A DNA stretch of 64,000 nucleotides from Pedobacter sp. HDW13 (GTDB lineage Bacteria; Bacteroidota; Bacteroidia; Sphingobacteriales; Sphingobacteriaceae). Positions within the stretch are counted from its first letter, which is position 1; each line of letters opens with the position of its first letter. The position numbers and the translations under genes are program-made. This document shows, piece by piece, positions 1 to 8,492 of the stretch. Location: positions 2,232,001-2,296,000 of the forward strand of contig NZ_CP049868.1 of assembly GCF_011303555.1 (NCBI RefSeq), written 5' to 3'. The notes under the pieces are model-generated. The model was not told the DNA's origin. It ran no database searches and worked only from the letters and a program-made list of their open reading frames with translations.

Positions 1-42
1 AATGAGTAGTACAGCAATTATTAAAACAGACAAACACCTCAT
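1..42 (-). CDS. 5' end of a CDS running off the left edge (unidentified)
   Basis: On the minus strand an ATG opens a frame that stays open for 14 codons to the window edge. It reads MRCLSVLIIAVLLI, a short hydrophobic start like a signal peptide or membrane anchor. It begins 43 bp downstream of the rimM stop in the same direction, so it could be the next gene of that operon. The visible part is too short to identify and could be chance. Confidence 0.35.
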   Translation of the reverse strand, partial: MRCLSVLIIAVLLI

Positions 43-85
43 AAGAGGTAAAACGAAAATTCTGCTTAAAAAGTTTCGGTCTTGC

Positions 86-613
86 TTATTTCTCTAAATA
101 AACATCAAGCAAGCCTTCAGGTAAATCGAGTGTTAAAATCTTTTCCTCATCATCAATTTCAACGATAAAATCTTCATTTAAAGGGAAAAGAATTTCTGTC
201 TCCTGATAAAGCACGGTAGCTACAAACTGTTGAGGGTATTCATTAACCTCCAAAATCTCACCCAGTTCGCCAAGGGCTTCATCAATAGCCATAAAGCCTT
301 TTAAATCGGTATAAAAGAATTCGTTTTCATCGCGCTCAGGCATCTGCGCAATTGGTAGATATAATTTCTTTTTTAGCAGCGGCTGAGCTTTATCAATGTG
401 ATCAACATCATCGAAGTTAAAATAACCTGTTTTATTGGCCTGCAGCTTTGCCGATGCCACGAAGTAAGGCACCAGTTTGCCGTTCATATCAGCAAAAACC
501 ACATCAAAATCGAGCTGTTCGTATTCGTCGAATTCGAAAAATACCTGAACTTCTCCTTTTAAACCTCTTGTTTTTGTAACGTAACCAACGTAAAATGCTT
601 CTTCGTGTTTCAT
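86..613 (-). CDS. rimM: Ribosome maturation factor RimM
   Basis: RimM binds ribosomal protein S19 and helps the 30S head domain mature and 16S rRNA to be processed. The 175-residue protein has the usual family length. The N-terminal barrel shows the family pattern VGYVTKTRGLKGEVQV near residues 9-24, and the PRC-barrel half contains FYTDLKGFMAID and ends in a LPEGLLDVYL tail. I chose the ATG (MKHEEAF) over an in-frame GTG two codons upstream because ATG is preferred and the extra codons add nothing conserved. It follows rpsP in the same direction, as in many bacteria, but a strong hairpin and a palindromic repeat lie between them, so expression may be partly uncoupled. No trmD or rplS follows in the visible part. 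Confidence 0.95.
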   Translation of the reverse strand: MKHEEAFYVGYVTKTRGLKGEVQVFFEFDEYEQLDFDVVFADMNGKLVPYFVASAKLQANKTGYFNFDDVDHIDKAQPLLKKKLYLPIAQMPERDENEFFYTDLKGFMAIDEALGELGEILEVNEYPQQFVATVLYQETEILFPLNEDFIVEIDDEEKILTLDLPEGLLDVYLEK

Positions 614-671
614 AATCACCCTAAATCCCCTAAAGGGGACTTATTAACACCCCCCTTTAGGGGAAAGGGGT
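614..671. repeat. Intergenic CCCCTAAAGGGG palindromic repeat
   Basis: Two nested G/C-rich palindromes (CCCCTAAAGGGG around 628-639 and CCCCTTTAGGGG around 653-664) face each other across a short spacer between rpsP and rimM. Together they could fold into a strong stem in the rpsP-rimM transcript. I infer that this is a dispersed intergenic element; no second copy was recognised in the window. Confidence 0.6.
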
Positions 672-677
672 ATTAAT

Positions 678-711
678 AAAAATAGCGTTCCGAATCCGGA
701 ACGCTATTTTT
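678..711 (-). terminator. Intrinsic terminator after rpsP
   Basis: A 15-bp perfect stem (678-692 with 697-711, loop AATC) contains GCGTTCCG/CGGAACGC and is flanked by A/T runs on both sides. It sits 19 bp beyond the rpsP stop on the minus strand, ahead of rimM. It would end most S16 transcripts and attenuate rimM. Confidence 0.8.
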
Positions 712-729
712 TGAAACGGAATAATTAAA

Positions 730-1290
730 TTATTCTGCTCCTTCTTCTTTAGTAGCTTCTGCTGCAGGAGCTTCTTCAGTTGCTTCAGCCTCAACAGCTG
801 GAGCTTCTTCTTCAACAACCTCTTCTGCAACTGGTGCATTTTTAGCTGCGATTGCTGCTGCTTTTTCTTCTTTTTTCTTAGCTTCTGCTGCTAATGCTGC
901 TTTACGCGCATCTGCTTTAGAAGTAGCTAAACCTTCTGTTTTACCAGAGATTTTACCAGCTTTAGCATCTAACCATGCTGCAAATTTTTCGTCAGCTTGT
1001 TCTTGAGTTAAAGCACCTTTTTTAACACCACCTTCTAAGTGTTTTTTGTATAAAACACCTTTGTAAGAAAGGATTGCACGAGCTGTATCAGTTGGTTCTG
1101 CACCACTGTTTACCCAAGCTAAAGTTTTTTCGAAGTTAATTTCGATAGTAGCAGGATTAGTGTTTGGGTTGTATGAACCTAAACGCTCAATAAATTTACC
1201 ATCACGTGGAGAGCGAGAATCTGCTACCACAACGTGGAAAAAAGGTTTACCTTTTTTACCGAATCTTTGCAATCTGATTTTAGTTGCCAT
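730..1290 (-). CDS. rpsP: 30S ribosomal protein S16 with long acidic tail
   Basis: S16 is a small-subunit protein needed for 30S assembly. Residues 1-85 match the family well, starting [22 protein letters not shown], with [16 protein letters not shown] near residue 28. Most bacterial S16 proteins are about 80-90 residues, but this one is 186. The extra C-terminal half is first Lys/Ala-rich and then a low-complexity Ala/Glu stretch from about residue 150. Long S16 tails occur in Bacteroidota, so I take it as lineage-typical rather than a fusion. A TATCTTTG -7 element lies upstream at 1347-1354. A strong terminator follows the gene. Confidence 0.97.
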   Translation of the reverse strand: MATKIRLQRFGKKGKPFFHVVVADSRSPRDGKFIERLGSYNPNTNPATIEINFEKTLAWVNSGAEPTDTARAILSYKGVLYKKHLEGGVKKGALTQEQADEKFAAWLDAKAGKISGKTEGLATSKADARKAALAAEAKKKEEKAAAIAAKNAPVAEEVVEEEAPAVEAEATEEAPAAEATKEEGAE

Positions 1291-1346
1291 TTCTTTTTGT
1301 ATTTATGTATTCAACATAGTTCCCGGAGCTGCATGCTGCGGGGCTG

Positions 1347-1354
1347 CAAAGATA
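1347..1354 (-). promoter_or_regulatory. -7 promoter element of rpsP (TATCTTTG)
   Basis: On the minus strand TATCTTTG fits the Bacteroidota -7 consensus TAnnTTTG exactly. It would start transcription near 1340, leaving a leader of about 50 nt with three GCAGC repeats. No clear -33 TTG is present, so the call rests on the -7 element and its position. Confidence 0.6.
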
Positions 1355-1435
1355 ACTAAAATACTGTAAATTAAAAACATACTTTAATTTATTTGTTTTC
1401 TGGATATTTACGATCAAAATATTTGCTGATACAAA

Positions 1436-1957
1436 ATGAAAAGAATTGCGATTGATATGGACGAGGTAATTGCCGACGCCCTCGGAAAATTTATTAAACT
1501 GTATAACCGCGATTACAACGTACCGCTCGATTTGAAAATAGCTGCTGGAAATGAAATTTACCATCATGTTCCGCATGAAGTTAACCAAAAATGGTTCGAG
1601 TACATTAACGAACCTGGCTTTTTTCGCGATATGGAAGTAATTGCCGATAGCCAGCGGGTAATTAAGGCCCTGCAAGAAAAATACGATGTCTATATTGTTT
1701 CGGCGGCTATGGAATTCCGCAATTCGCTGGTTGATAAATACGACTGGATGGCCGAGCATTTCCCCTTTATTGATTGGCAGCACCTTATGTTCTGTGGAAA
1801 CAAAATTGTGGAGGTAGATATCCTGATCGACGACCGCATTAAAAATTTTGTAGGCTTTAAAGGCCGGCCGCTTTTGTTCACCTCGCCACACAATTTACTC
1901 ATTACCCAATATGAGCGCGTAAACACTTGGGAAGAGGTGGCGGGTTTATTACTTTAA
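1436..1957 (+). CDS. 5'(3')-deoxyribonucleotidase (NT5C family, HAD fold)
   Basis: Members of this HAD family dephosphorylate deoxynucleoside monophosphates and help balance dNTP pools in the cytoplasm. The N-terminus carries the nucleophile motif DMDEV, with Asp7 the likely phosphoacceptor and Asp9 the acid/base. Motif II is VYIVSAAM near residue 85, and the C-terminal acidic motif is ILIDDR near residue 130. The 173-residue length fits the bacterial NT5C-type group. It is divergent from rpsP and appears to be monocistronic, followed by a palindromic intergenic repeat. No signal peptide is present. The exact substrate cannot be read from sequence. Confidence 0.85.
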   Translation: MKRIAIDMDEVIADALGKFIKLYNRDYNVPLDLKIAAGNEIYHHVPHEVNQKWFEYINEPGFFRDMEVIADSQRVIKALQEKYDVYIVSAAMEFRNSLVDKYDWMAEHFPFIDWQHLMFCGNKIVEVDILIDDRIKNFVGFKGRPLLFTSPHNLLITQYERVNTWEEVAGLLL

Positions 1958-1971
1958 GCTATATCAAAAAC

Positions 1972-2034
1972 CGTCATTTCGATTACGGCAGGAAATCTCG
2001 TTCTAGATTTCGCTATGCGATAGTCGAAACGACG
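1972..2034. repeat. Dispersed palindromic repeat, GTCATTTCGA family, copy 1
   Basis: Outer arms CGTCATTTCGA (1972-1982) and TCGAAACGACG (2024-2034) enclose inner arms GAAATCT (1992-1998) and AGATTTC (2005-2011). The same arrangement recurs near 32.2 kb, and related pieces near 23.6 and 44.7 kb. It lies between the convergent nucleotidase and VIT-protein genes. Confidence 0.75.
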
Positions 2035-2088
2035 ACATAATTGAAAGGCTATCCAATCAGTATAATCATTTAATCTGTGTAATCCTTT

Positions 2089-5000
2089 TTAAAAGTTAAA
2101 CTCACCAACAAAGTTGCCCTTACTATCGTTTGCAGCTAAGGGCATTACAATTACCTTGCGTTGCTGTTTACCAGTTGCATACTGGGTATAAATCTCAGCG
2201 GTTACAGTTGTTGGTCCGCTAATGTTAATCTGCCTGTCGCCAAAATAATTTACCTCGATTTTATATTTCCCTTTGGGCGCTTTTTTAATCATAAACTGCT
2301 CTGGGCCATAACCCGCTGTAAAATCGTTACTAATCCTGCCACCGATTTTTGTCCTTGAGTTACCATAATAACCCTTTTCGCCCATCGGATCAGTAAGCCA
2401 TAAATCGATATCTGTATCGTTTTTATTCCAGTTTAATACCACGCGCACATCCACAGGTAAAGGCTGGATTAATCGTTTATCAATATCTTTAGTGCTTAAT
2501 TTATTGCTATGGCGGGCAATTAAATTGTTGATTTCAGCAATTACAATTTCCTCAATCCCCTGATCCCTGCTGGCAATCTGGCTATTGTAACTTTGTGTTA
2601 ATACTTTGTATAAATTATCTAAAGCCTTTTGATACTGACCAATATCTGCCAATGCTAAAGCATAATCGCGGTAACTCTGTGCGTCCATTGGCCGCCATTG
2701 TAAAACTTTTTGGGTAATAAAAATCTCCTCATTATAATTACCTGTTTGTTTGAGTTTATAAGCCAAGGTTTTATATAGATCGGAATTTTCGAGGTCTAAA
2801 TCGGCAATGTTGCTTAAAATAGTTAAAGCCCGTACACTATCTTTTTGCTGGTAAAACCAGTTGGCTACGTCAAAATAAAACATGGGTGTAGACACATAAT
2901 CTGGTCGCATTTTTAAATAAGCCTGATAAGCGCTGTCCGGTTTTCCTACTATATTTTTCATGTAGGCTTTATCGCTCTTAAATTCTGGTATAACAATAGT
3001 TGGCCGTTTATCTCTCCCCACTGTGCTTGTATTTTGCACACTTAGGCCAGCAACCTTACCCTGCAGAAAACCACCAATTTCTTTCGCTTTTAACTGCGTT
3101 AAAGCAGCGCCTGTTATGGCTCTTTTTGCCTGTGCACCATAACCCACAACCACTACTTCATTTAATTCATTTGTCCGTTCAGCCGCTTTTCTTGCTGCAC
3201 CAACAGGAGGGGCAACGCGCACTTCTTGTGCCCTGATTGCCTCGTTCCTCCTTGAGGTAGCAGCCAGTTCATTTACTACAATATCGGCAGTAGGATCACC
3301 TTGTATATCAGCTTGTCCCGGATCAGGGTAACCTTCTTTTTTCTTCTCAATTTCCTGGTTAAACTCCGTATTCCACCAGGTTTTTAATTCTTTTGTCATC
3401 GCTACAGCTGCGTTAAGCAAATCCGTTTTACGTTCCAGAATTGCTGTTCTACGCTGTTTTAAAACTGCCTCGTATTCTTGCCTCAATTCTGCTGGCGGCA
3501 CAATATCATAGCGCAGGTAATCATCGAGGTTTTCGAGCACAATTAAACTGGTATTCCGCGTAACAATGCCAAACTGTTTACTTAAAACGCTTATGTCGTC
3601 TTTGTTGGCTTCGTATTGGATATCCATTTCAGCAATTTTCTTCTGTGCCCAAACCCTGCTCACATTGATGCTGTTAAAAGTATGTTCTGTGCCATTTAAA
3701 CGAACCTCTTGCTCAGACACCACTGAATTGCCGTAACCAAACTGCAGTACAAATGCAGTGTTGATCCCGTTTAATATTCCCGCCAAAGAAAAGTTTCCGC
3801 CTACGTTAACATGTACCGAGGGATAGGTTTGACGCACATCCGATCCATTTTTAATCCCTAAAAACTGTAGGTTCTGCTCGTTAAGCTGTTTAAAGGCATC
3901 ATTAACCGCAATGGCATTGAGGTTTATAAACTGTCCTCCCGTTTTCTGACTGATGTATTTCAAAGTACTATAATCCGCTTTTAAGGCTGTATTTATAGTA
4001 TGTACGGGTTTATTTATCGAAATTACATTTGGGCCAAAGGTTGAGAGGCCATCGCTAAACAACAGGTATTCATCGGCCTGAAAAGCGCGCGTGTTTACAG
4101 CACTAAAATTTGTACCACCATCGTAAACCAGATTTTCCAGTTTGTTTTTGAGTAAGCCCCAGTTCCCATTCGAAATGGTAAAGTTACCGGCCTGTTTAAA
4201 GCCATTGTTTAGCAAACCCAGTTGTATGGTTAAGTTTTGCTTTTTCTTGATAATCTGATCTAAAAGTTCCAGTTCCTTTTTAATACCACGCTGTAAACCG
4301 CTTAAAGAGGTATCCCAGATTAAACCAATCTGGTTAGACCATTGGCGTTGCCTGCTCTGTGTTTTCGGAAACACATTGACTAAAAAGTAGTATCCACTGG
4401 ATGCTTTTTGCATCTGAACTTCCGGTAAATCGCTCCGCTTGGGTAAATTTATCGTTAAACCATATTTTGGCTGGTAGTTGTTTTTATTAATTTCGCCAAC
4501 ATAAGTGTTCCCATTGGCTTTTAAATTAAAGCTGCCTTCGGGTTGCTCGCTAAGATGAGGCTTTAAAACACTTTCAAAAACCGTAGTTTTTAGCGTAAAG
4601 TTTTCTACTGCCTGGTTATAGTTTAAAGGCAAATGGTAGCGTAGGGCGTTTCCATTATTAAAGCTAAGCTCTTCTTCATAACCAACAACAATGGTTCTGC
4701 TTCCGTTGGCAGGCAAGGGGTAAATCCTCGTCCTGAAATTATTGCCTTCTACTTTCTCCAAAAGACCCGGATCGACCCTACGACGCTCTATACTTTCAAA
4801 AACCTCAGTTGCCTTAGCTTTTTCAACTGGTACAGCCTCACGCATTTTCCCATTAATATCGAGTGCGTAACGACTAATGCTTACACCCTCGGGCATAGGA
4901 AAGGTTAATTCACCTTCCAGTATACGATTGCTGTTGTTATAAAACGTCATAGTCATTACCGTAGTGGCAATATTTCCGGTAATTTGCACATCGATATTTA

Positions 5001-5133
5001 GCTTTTTAAGCTTTACAGCTCGTTTTTGCGCTTCATTTTCTGTTTGCTCAATTTTGAGTACTGGCATTTGGGCCTGCACTAAAAATGCAATTGAAAGGAA
5101 AAAGAAGAGGAGAAGAGTTTTAGAAGGTTTCAT
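2089..5133 (-). CDS. Secreted VIT-domain protein with SusC-plug-like segment, TPRs and DUF2135
   Basis: The function of this 1014-residue secreted protein is not known. A signal peptide (residues 1-21, ending VQAQ) is followed by a VIT domain (about 25-155), known from inter-alpha-trypsin inhibitor chains and bacterial surface proteins. Next comes a region placed like a von Willebrand A domain (about 265-400), but its metal site is weak: the strand reads IGLIWDTSLSG rather than DxSxS. A hinge near 570-650 leads into a segment (about 655-705) with NEVVVVGYGAQAKRAITGA and LQGKVAGLSVQN, the hallmark of SusC/RagA receptor plugs, yet no beta-barrel follows. TPR-like helices fill about 740-890, and DUF2135 (NDTDIDLWLTDP, YfaP-like) ends the protein from about residue 898. 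It probably works in the periplasm or at the outer membrane. Confidence 0.85.
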   Translation of the reverse strand: MKPSKTLLLFFFLSIAFLVQAQMPVLKIEQTENEAQKRAVKLKKLNIDVQITGNIATTVMTMTFYNNSNRILEGELTFPMPEGVSISRYALDINGKMREAVPVEKAKATEVFESIERRRVDPGLLEKVEGNNFRTRIYPLPANGSRTIVVGYEEELSFNNGNALRYHLPLNYNQAVENFTLKTTVFESVLKPHLSEQPEGSFNLKANGNTYVGEINKNNYQPKYGLTINLPKRSDLPEVQMQKASSGYYFLVNVFPKTQSRQRQWSNQIGLIWDTSLSGLQRGIKKELELLDQIIKKKQNLTIQLGLLNNGFKQAGNFTISNGNWGLLKNKLENLVYDGGTNFSAVNTRAFQADEYLLFSDGLSTFGPNVISINKPVHTINTALKADYSTLKYISQKTGGQFINLNAIAVNDAFKQLNEQNLQFLGIKNGSDVRQTYPSVHVNVGGNFSLAGILNGINTAFVLQFGYGNSVVSEQEVRLNGTEHTFNSINVSRVWAQKKIAEMDIQYEANKDDISVLSKQFGIVTRNTSLIVLENLDDYLRYDIVPPAELRQEYEAVLKQRRTAILERKTDLLNAAVAMTKELKTWWNTEFNQEIEKKKEGYPDPGQADIQGDPTADIVVNELAATSRRNEAIRAQEVRVAPPVGAARKAAERTNELNEVVVVGYGAQAKRAITGAALTQLKAKEIGGFLQGKVAGLSVQNTSTVGRDKRPTIVIPEFKSDKAYMKNIVGKPDSAYQAYLKMRPDYVSTPMFYFDVANWFYQQKDSVRALTILSNIADLDLENSDLYKTLAYKLKQTGNYNEEIFITQKVLQWRPMDAQSYRDYALALADIGQYQKALDNLYKVLTQSYNSQIASRDQGIEEIVIAEINNLIARHSNKLSTKDIDKRLIQPLPVDVRVVLNWNKNDTDIDLWLTDPMGEKGYYGNSRTKIGGRISNDFTAGYGPEQFMIKKAPKGKYKIEVNYFGDRQINISGPTTVTAEIYTQYATGKQQRKVIVMPLAANDSKGNFVGEFNF

Positions 5134-5279
5134 AACTATCGGTTTTTTAATAGTGATGCGAAACCGGATGAGATTACATAAATTTATTTTTCTAAATGCA
5201 GAAACGGCTTAAAAAAGAGCGTTCAAAATTTTTGTAACATTTTAGCAGGATAATATTCTAATTATAAAAAACTGAAACT

Positions 5280-5603
5280 ATGTTAGTAACCACAACGCCT
5301 ACAGTTGAGGGCAGAAAAATTGTAAAATATATCGGCTTAGTAACCGGAGAGACCATTATTGGCGCAAATATTTTTAAAGATTTATTTGCAGGCATAACTG
5401 ATATTGTAGGGGGGAGATCGAGCTCTTACGAACGTGTTTTAAGAGAAGGAAAAGATACTGCTGTTAACGAAATGCAACAATATGCGGCTGCACTTGGAGC
5501 GAATGCTATTGTTGGCGTAGATTTAGATTACGAAACAGTTGGTAGCGGAGGCAGTATGCTGATGGTAAGTGCCAACGGTACTGCTGTAATTTTAGAAGAT
5601 TAA
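5280..5603 (+). CDS. YbjQ family (UPF0145/DUF74) protein
   Basis: This 107-residue protein belongs to the YbjQ/UPF0145 family of small pentameric proteins sometimes called heavy-metal-binding domain proteins; the true role is unknown. Family features are visible: an early GEVIGANI-like strand ([10 protein letters not shown]), a central helix with [18 protein letters not shown], and a C-terminal GTAVIL strand. It has no signal peptide and no membrane segment. It is alone between the divergent VIT-protein gene and the convergent pfkA, from which a bidirectional hairpin separates it. Confidence 0.85.
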   Translation: MLVTTTPTVEGRKIVKYIGLVTGETIIGANIFKDLFAGITDIVGGRSSSYERVLREGKDTAVNEMQQYAAALGANAIVGVDLDYETVGSGGSMLMVSANGTAVILED

Positions 5604-5638
5604 GATATTTGCTTATAGCGAAACTAAGCAAAAACAAG

Positions 5639-5666
5639 AAAGTCTTTCCGGTGCGGGAAAGACTTT
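5639..5666. terminator. Bidirectional terminator between ybjQ-like gene and pfkA
   Basis: Stem AAAGTCTTTCC/GGAAAGACTTT (5639-5649, 5656-5666) with a GGTGCG loop is followed by TTCTTTT on the plus strand and TTGTTTTT on the minus strand. It lies between convergent stops and can serve both genes. Confidence 0.8.
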
Positions 5667-5687
5667 TCTTTTATATCATATTTTTGA

Positions 5688-6671
5688 TTAAAACGACAGT
5701 ATGTCGATCATCTTTAACCATTTAGTACTTACCTTCTCAGCATCGATGTGTTTAATGGCATGATCAAATGGCGTAAAAGTAATTTCACGGTTCACCTGGC
5801 CAATCATTACACCACTTTCGCCTTTAATTAGTGCTTCTACCGCTGCAACGCCTAACTGGCTTGCTAAAACGCGGTCCATGCAGGTTGGTTTTCCTCCTCG
5901 TTGAATATGGCCTAAAATCGAAACCTTAGTATCATAATGCGGGTATTTGGCCTGCAAAATTTCAGCCACCTTAAAAGCTCCGCCCGTATCATCGCCTTCG
6001 GCAACAATAATAATCTTCGATGCTTTATCTTTCCGGCTATGTTCCAGTTTATGCAAAATATCATCGGCATTCATATTAGCCTCCGGAATCATAATGGCTT
6101 CTGCACCCACGCCAATACCACTTCTTAAAGCAATTAAACCCGAATCGCGTCCCATTACCTCAACAATAAAAAGGCGGTCATGCGACTCTGCAGTATCCCT
6201 GATCCGGTCAACCGCGTCAATTACAGTATTAATCGCCGAATCGTAACCAATGGTAAAATCAGTACCTGCCAAATCGTTATCAATGGTTCCTGGTAATCCT
6301 ACCACCGGGAAATCGAATTCTTTTGAAAAAATATTCGCTCCGGTAAAAGTTCCGTCGCCACCAATCACAATCAGCGCATCGATCCCTTTGGCTTTTAAAT
6401 TTTCGTAAGCCGTTTTTCGGCCTTCAACGGTTCTAAAAGCTTCGCTCCGTGCAGTTTTTAAGATTGTACCACCGCGTTGGATAATATTTGCCACAGATTT
6501 ACGGTCCATGGCCATAAAATCGTTGTTGATCAATCCTTCGTACCCACGGATAAACCCGGTTACTTCAATATCATAATAAATAGAGGCCCTTACTACGGCC
6601 CTTATTGCAGCGTTCATACCCGGCGAATCACCACCTGAGGTTAAAACACCAATATTCTTAATTTTGCTCAT
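5688..6671 (-). CDS. pfkA: ATP-dependent 6-phosphofructokinase
   Basis: The enzyme makes fructose 1,6-bisphosphate, the committed step of glycolysis. The 327-residue protein has family motifs in order: GVLTSGGDSPGMNAAIRA (ATP site, near residue 9), IGGDGTFTGA near 100, and the sugar-phosphate site GTIDNDLAGTD near 125, the ATP-dependent bacterial type. A later GHIQRGGKP motif (near 246) closes the active site. I chose the ATG (MSKIKN) over an upstream TTG because the latter overlaps dsbD. With this start the gene begins 4 bp after the dsbD stop, so the two are very likely co-transcribed. The coupling with a periplasmic thiol system looks accidental. Confidence 0.96.
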   Translation of the reverse strand: MSKIKNIGVLTSGGDSPGMNAAIRAVVRASIYYDIEVTGFIRGYEGLINNDFMAMDRKSVANIIQRGGTILKTARSEAFRTVEGRKTAYENLKAKGIDALIVIGGDGTFTGANIFSKEFDFPVVGLPGTIDNDLAGTDFTIGYDSAINTVIDAVDRIRDTAESHDRLFIVEVMGRDSGLIALRSGIGVGAEAIMIPEANMNADDILHKLEHSRKDKASKIIIVAEGDDTGGAFKVAEILQAKYPHYDTKVSILGHIQRGGKPTCMDRVLASQLGVAAVEALIKGESGVMIGQVNREITFTPFDHAIKHIDAEKVSTKWLKMIDILSF

Positions 6672-6675
6672 TTGT

Positions 6676-8352
6676 TTATTTCTTAGCAAACTCTGATAAT
6701 CCCTGATCCAGATATTGCAAATATTTGTCTATATCAAATTCGACACCAATAGGCGGCGAAACTAATTCCTTTTCATCGGTACCCAAAAGTACGTAATATG
6801 GTTGCGAAATGGTATTAAATCTTTCTGCTTGCAAGTGTTTAAATTTCTTTCCTACTGTATTTACTTTGGTACCCAGTATTTTAGAATCAAATTGTTCGGC
6901 AATTGGTAAATTGGTTTTATCGTCTGTATAGAGTGAAACAACAATATAATCTTCTTTTAACCTCTTAAGCACTCTCGGATCAGACCAAACCCTTGCTTCC
7001 ATTTCGCGGCAATTTACACAACCATGGCCGGTAAAATCTAGAAATAACGGTTTTTTTACTTCCCTGGCATAAGCAAGCGCTTCTTCGTAATCAAAGAAAC
7101 CATCAATATTATGTGGAATGTGTAAAAAGTCCGCATATTTTCTTTTGGGATGGTTTGAAGCTGTACTTTGACCAACTCCTGATCCGCTATCCTGGCCAAT
7201 GACAAAATCCTGGGTAGATAAGGGAGGAACCAAAGCGCTAACTGCTTTTAATGGCGCGCCCCATAAACCAGGAATAAGATAAATGGCGAAAACAAAAGTA
7301 GCAGTGGCAATAAATAACCTTGGAACCGAAACATACGGAAGGTCACTATCGTGAGAAAACTTAATTTTTCCCAATAAATAAACGCCTAAAATTAAGGCTA
7401 AAACGATCCAGATGGCTAAGAAAATTTCGCGATCTAAGATACCCCAGTGATAAGCTAAATCGGCTGTTGAAAGGAATTTTAAAGATAAACCCAGCTCAAG
7501 GAAACCCAGAAAAACTTTGATCGAGTTTAACCATCCGCCTGATTTTGGCAAGCCTGTCATTAAGCTTGGGAAAATGGCAAACAGAGTAAAAATTACCGCT
7601 AATGATAACGAAAAGCCAAACATCACCACCACTGGCGTTAACAAATCTGTATTAATAGCCACTAAAGACGTTCCGATTAACGGCCCGGTACAAGAGAAAG
7701 AAACAACGGCTAAAGTTGCTGCCATAAAGAAGATTCCGCTCAGGCCTTTCGAATCTGATTTGGCATCGAGCTTATTAACAAAAGAGCTTGGCAGCGTAAT
7801 TTCGAATGCGCCTAAAAAGGAAACACCGAAAACAATCAATATCAGGAAGATGAAAATATTAAAAAATCCATCGGTAGAGATCTCGTTTAATGCACTGGCA
7901 CCCCAAATCAGCGTAATAATTACACCTAAACCAACGTAAATTACGATGATGGATAAGCCATAAATAATAGCACTTCTGATTCCTTTTGCCCTGCTTTCTG
8001 CACGTTTGGTAAAAAAACCAACCGTAAGCGGAACCATCGGAAATATACACGGAAGAAAAAAGGCTGCAATACCAGCCAACAGGCCTAAGCCAAAAGTTAC
8101 CCATAAGGATTGTTTTGGTGCTGCATCTTTAGCAACAGCTGCAGCTTTATCTACTTTAACCGTATCCTTTTTAACCGAATCTTTTACCAGACTATTCGCA
8201 GCACTATCCTGTGCCGATCCTACTTCGGTAAAAACAATATCATCGGGTGGGGCAGTTGCTGTGGTATCTTGCGTTACAAGTGCGTAACTTTTAATGGCCG
8301 GTAGTGCAATAAACATCGCCGCCATTAATAACAATAATAGAACCTTTTTCAT
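6676..8352 (-). CDS. dsbD: Thiol:disulfide interchange protein DsbD (TM plus thioredoxin domains, no alpha domain)
   Basis: DsbD carries electrons from cytoplasmic thioredoxin across the inner membrane to periplasmic thiol partners. This 558-residue form starts with a signal-like segment and a low-complexity linker. It continues with the multi-pass CcdA-like domain (about 85-360) holding two conserved Cys (FFLPCIFPM and SFSCTGPLIG). It ends in a thioredoxin-like domain (about 425-558) with active site GHGCVNC. The N-terminal alpha domain of enterobacterial DsbD is missing and is encoded as a separate gene just upstream (8493-8942). The gene runs straight into pfkA. A terminator lies between the alpha-domain gene and this one, so it may also have its own promoter in the 140-bp gap. 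Confidence 0.93.
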   Translation of the reverse strand: MKKVLLLLLMAAMFIALPAIKSYALVTQDTTATAPPDDIVFTEVGSAQDSAANSLVKDSVKKDTVKVDKAAAVAKDAAPKQSLWVTFGLGLLAGIAAFFLPCIFPMVPLTVGFFTKRAESRAKGIRSAIIYGLSIIVIYVGLGVIITLIWGASALNEISTDGFFNIFIFLILIVFGVSFLGAFEITLPSSFVNKLDAKSDSKGLSGIFFMAATLAVVSFSCTGPLIGTSLVAINTDLLTPVVVMFGFSLSLAVIFTLFAIFPSLMTGLPKSGGWLNSIKVFLGFLELGLSLKFLSTADLAYHWGILDREIFLAIWIVLALILGVYLLGKIKFSHDSDLPYVSVPRLFIATATFVFAIYLIPGLWGAPLKAVSALVPPLSTQDFVIGQDSGSGVGQSTASNHPKRKYADFLHIPHNIDGFFDYEEALAYAREVKKPLFLDFTGHGCVNCREMEARVWSDPRVLKRLKEDYIVVSLYTDDKTNLPIAEQFDSKILGTKVNTVGKKFKHLQAERFNTISQPYYVLLGTDEKELVSPPIGVEFDIDKYLQYLDQGLSEFAKK

Positions 8353-8444
8353 TTGTGCGCTTTGTGTGTGTTTGAATGAAGCCGTGAAATTAATAATAAT
8401 TTTATTAACAGCTTTTTACCACACGTAGATTTTACTTTAAAAAG

Positions 8445-8473
8445 AAACAGTCCCGAGTTTGTCGGGACTGTTT
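8445..8473 (-). terminator. Terminator after the DsbD alpha-domain gene
   Basis: A 12-bp perfect stem AAACAGTCCCGA/TCGGGACTGTTT (8445-8456, 8462-8473) with loop GTTTG is followed by TTTTTAAAG on the minus strand. It lies 19 bp past the stop of the 8493-8942 gene. Confidence 0.8.
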
Positions 8474-8492
8474 GTAATTATTTTGTTGTCAA

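Noticed and set aside
1280..1891. 203-codon minus-strand frame opposite the deoxyribonucleotidase
   Set aside because: It overlaps a gene with clear HAD motifs and the rpsP promoter; no family features of its own.
7517..7939. 140-codon plus-strand open frame opposite dsbD
   Set aside because: Antisense shadow of a conserved membrane-protein gene; no recognisable domain and Lys/Ile/Thr-rich composition typical of reverse frames.
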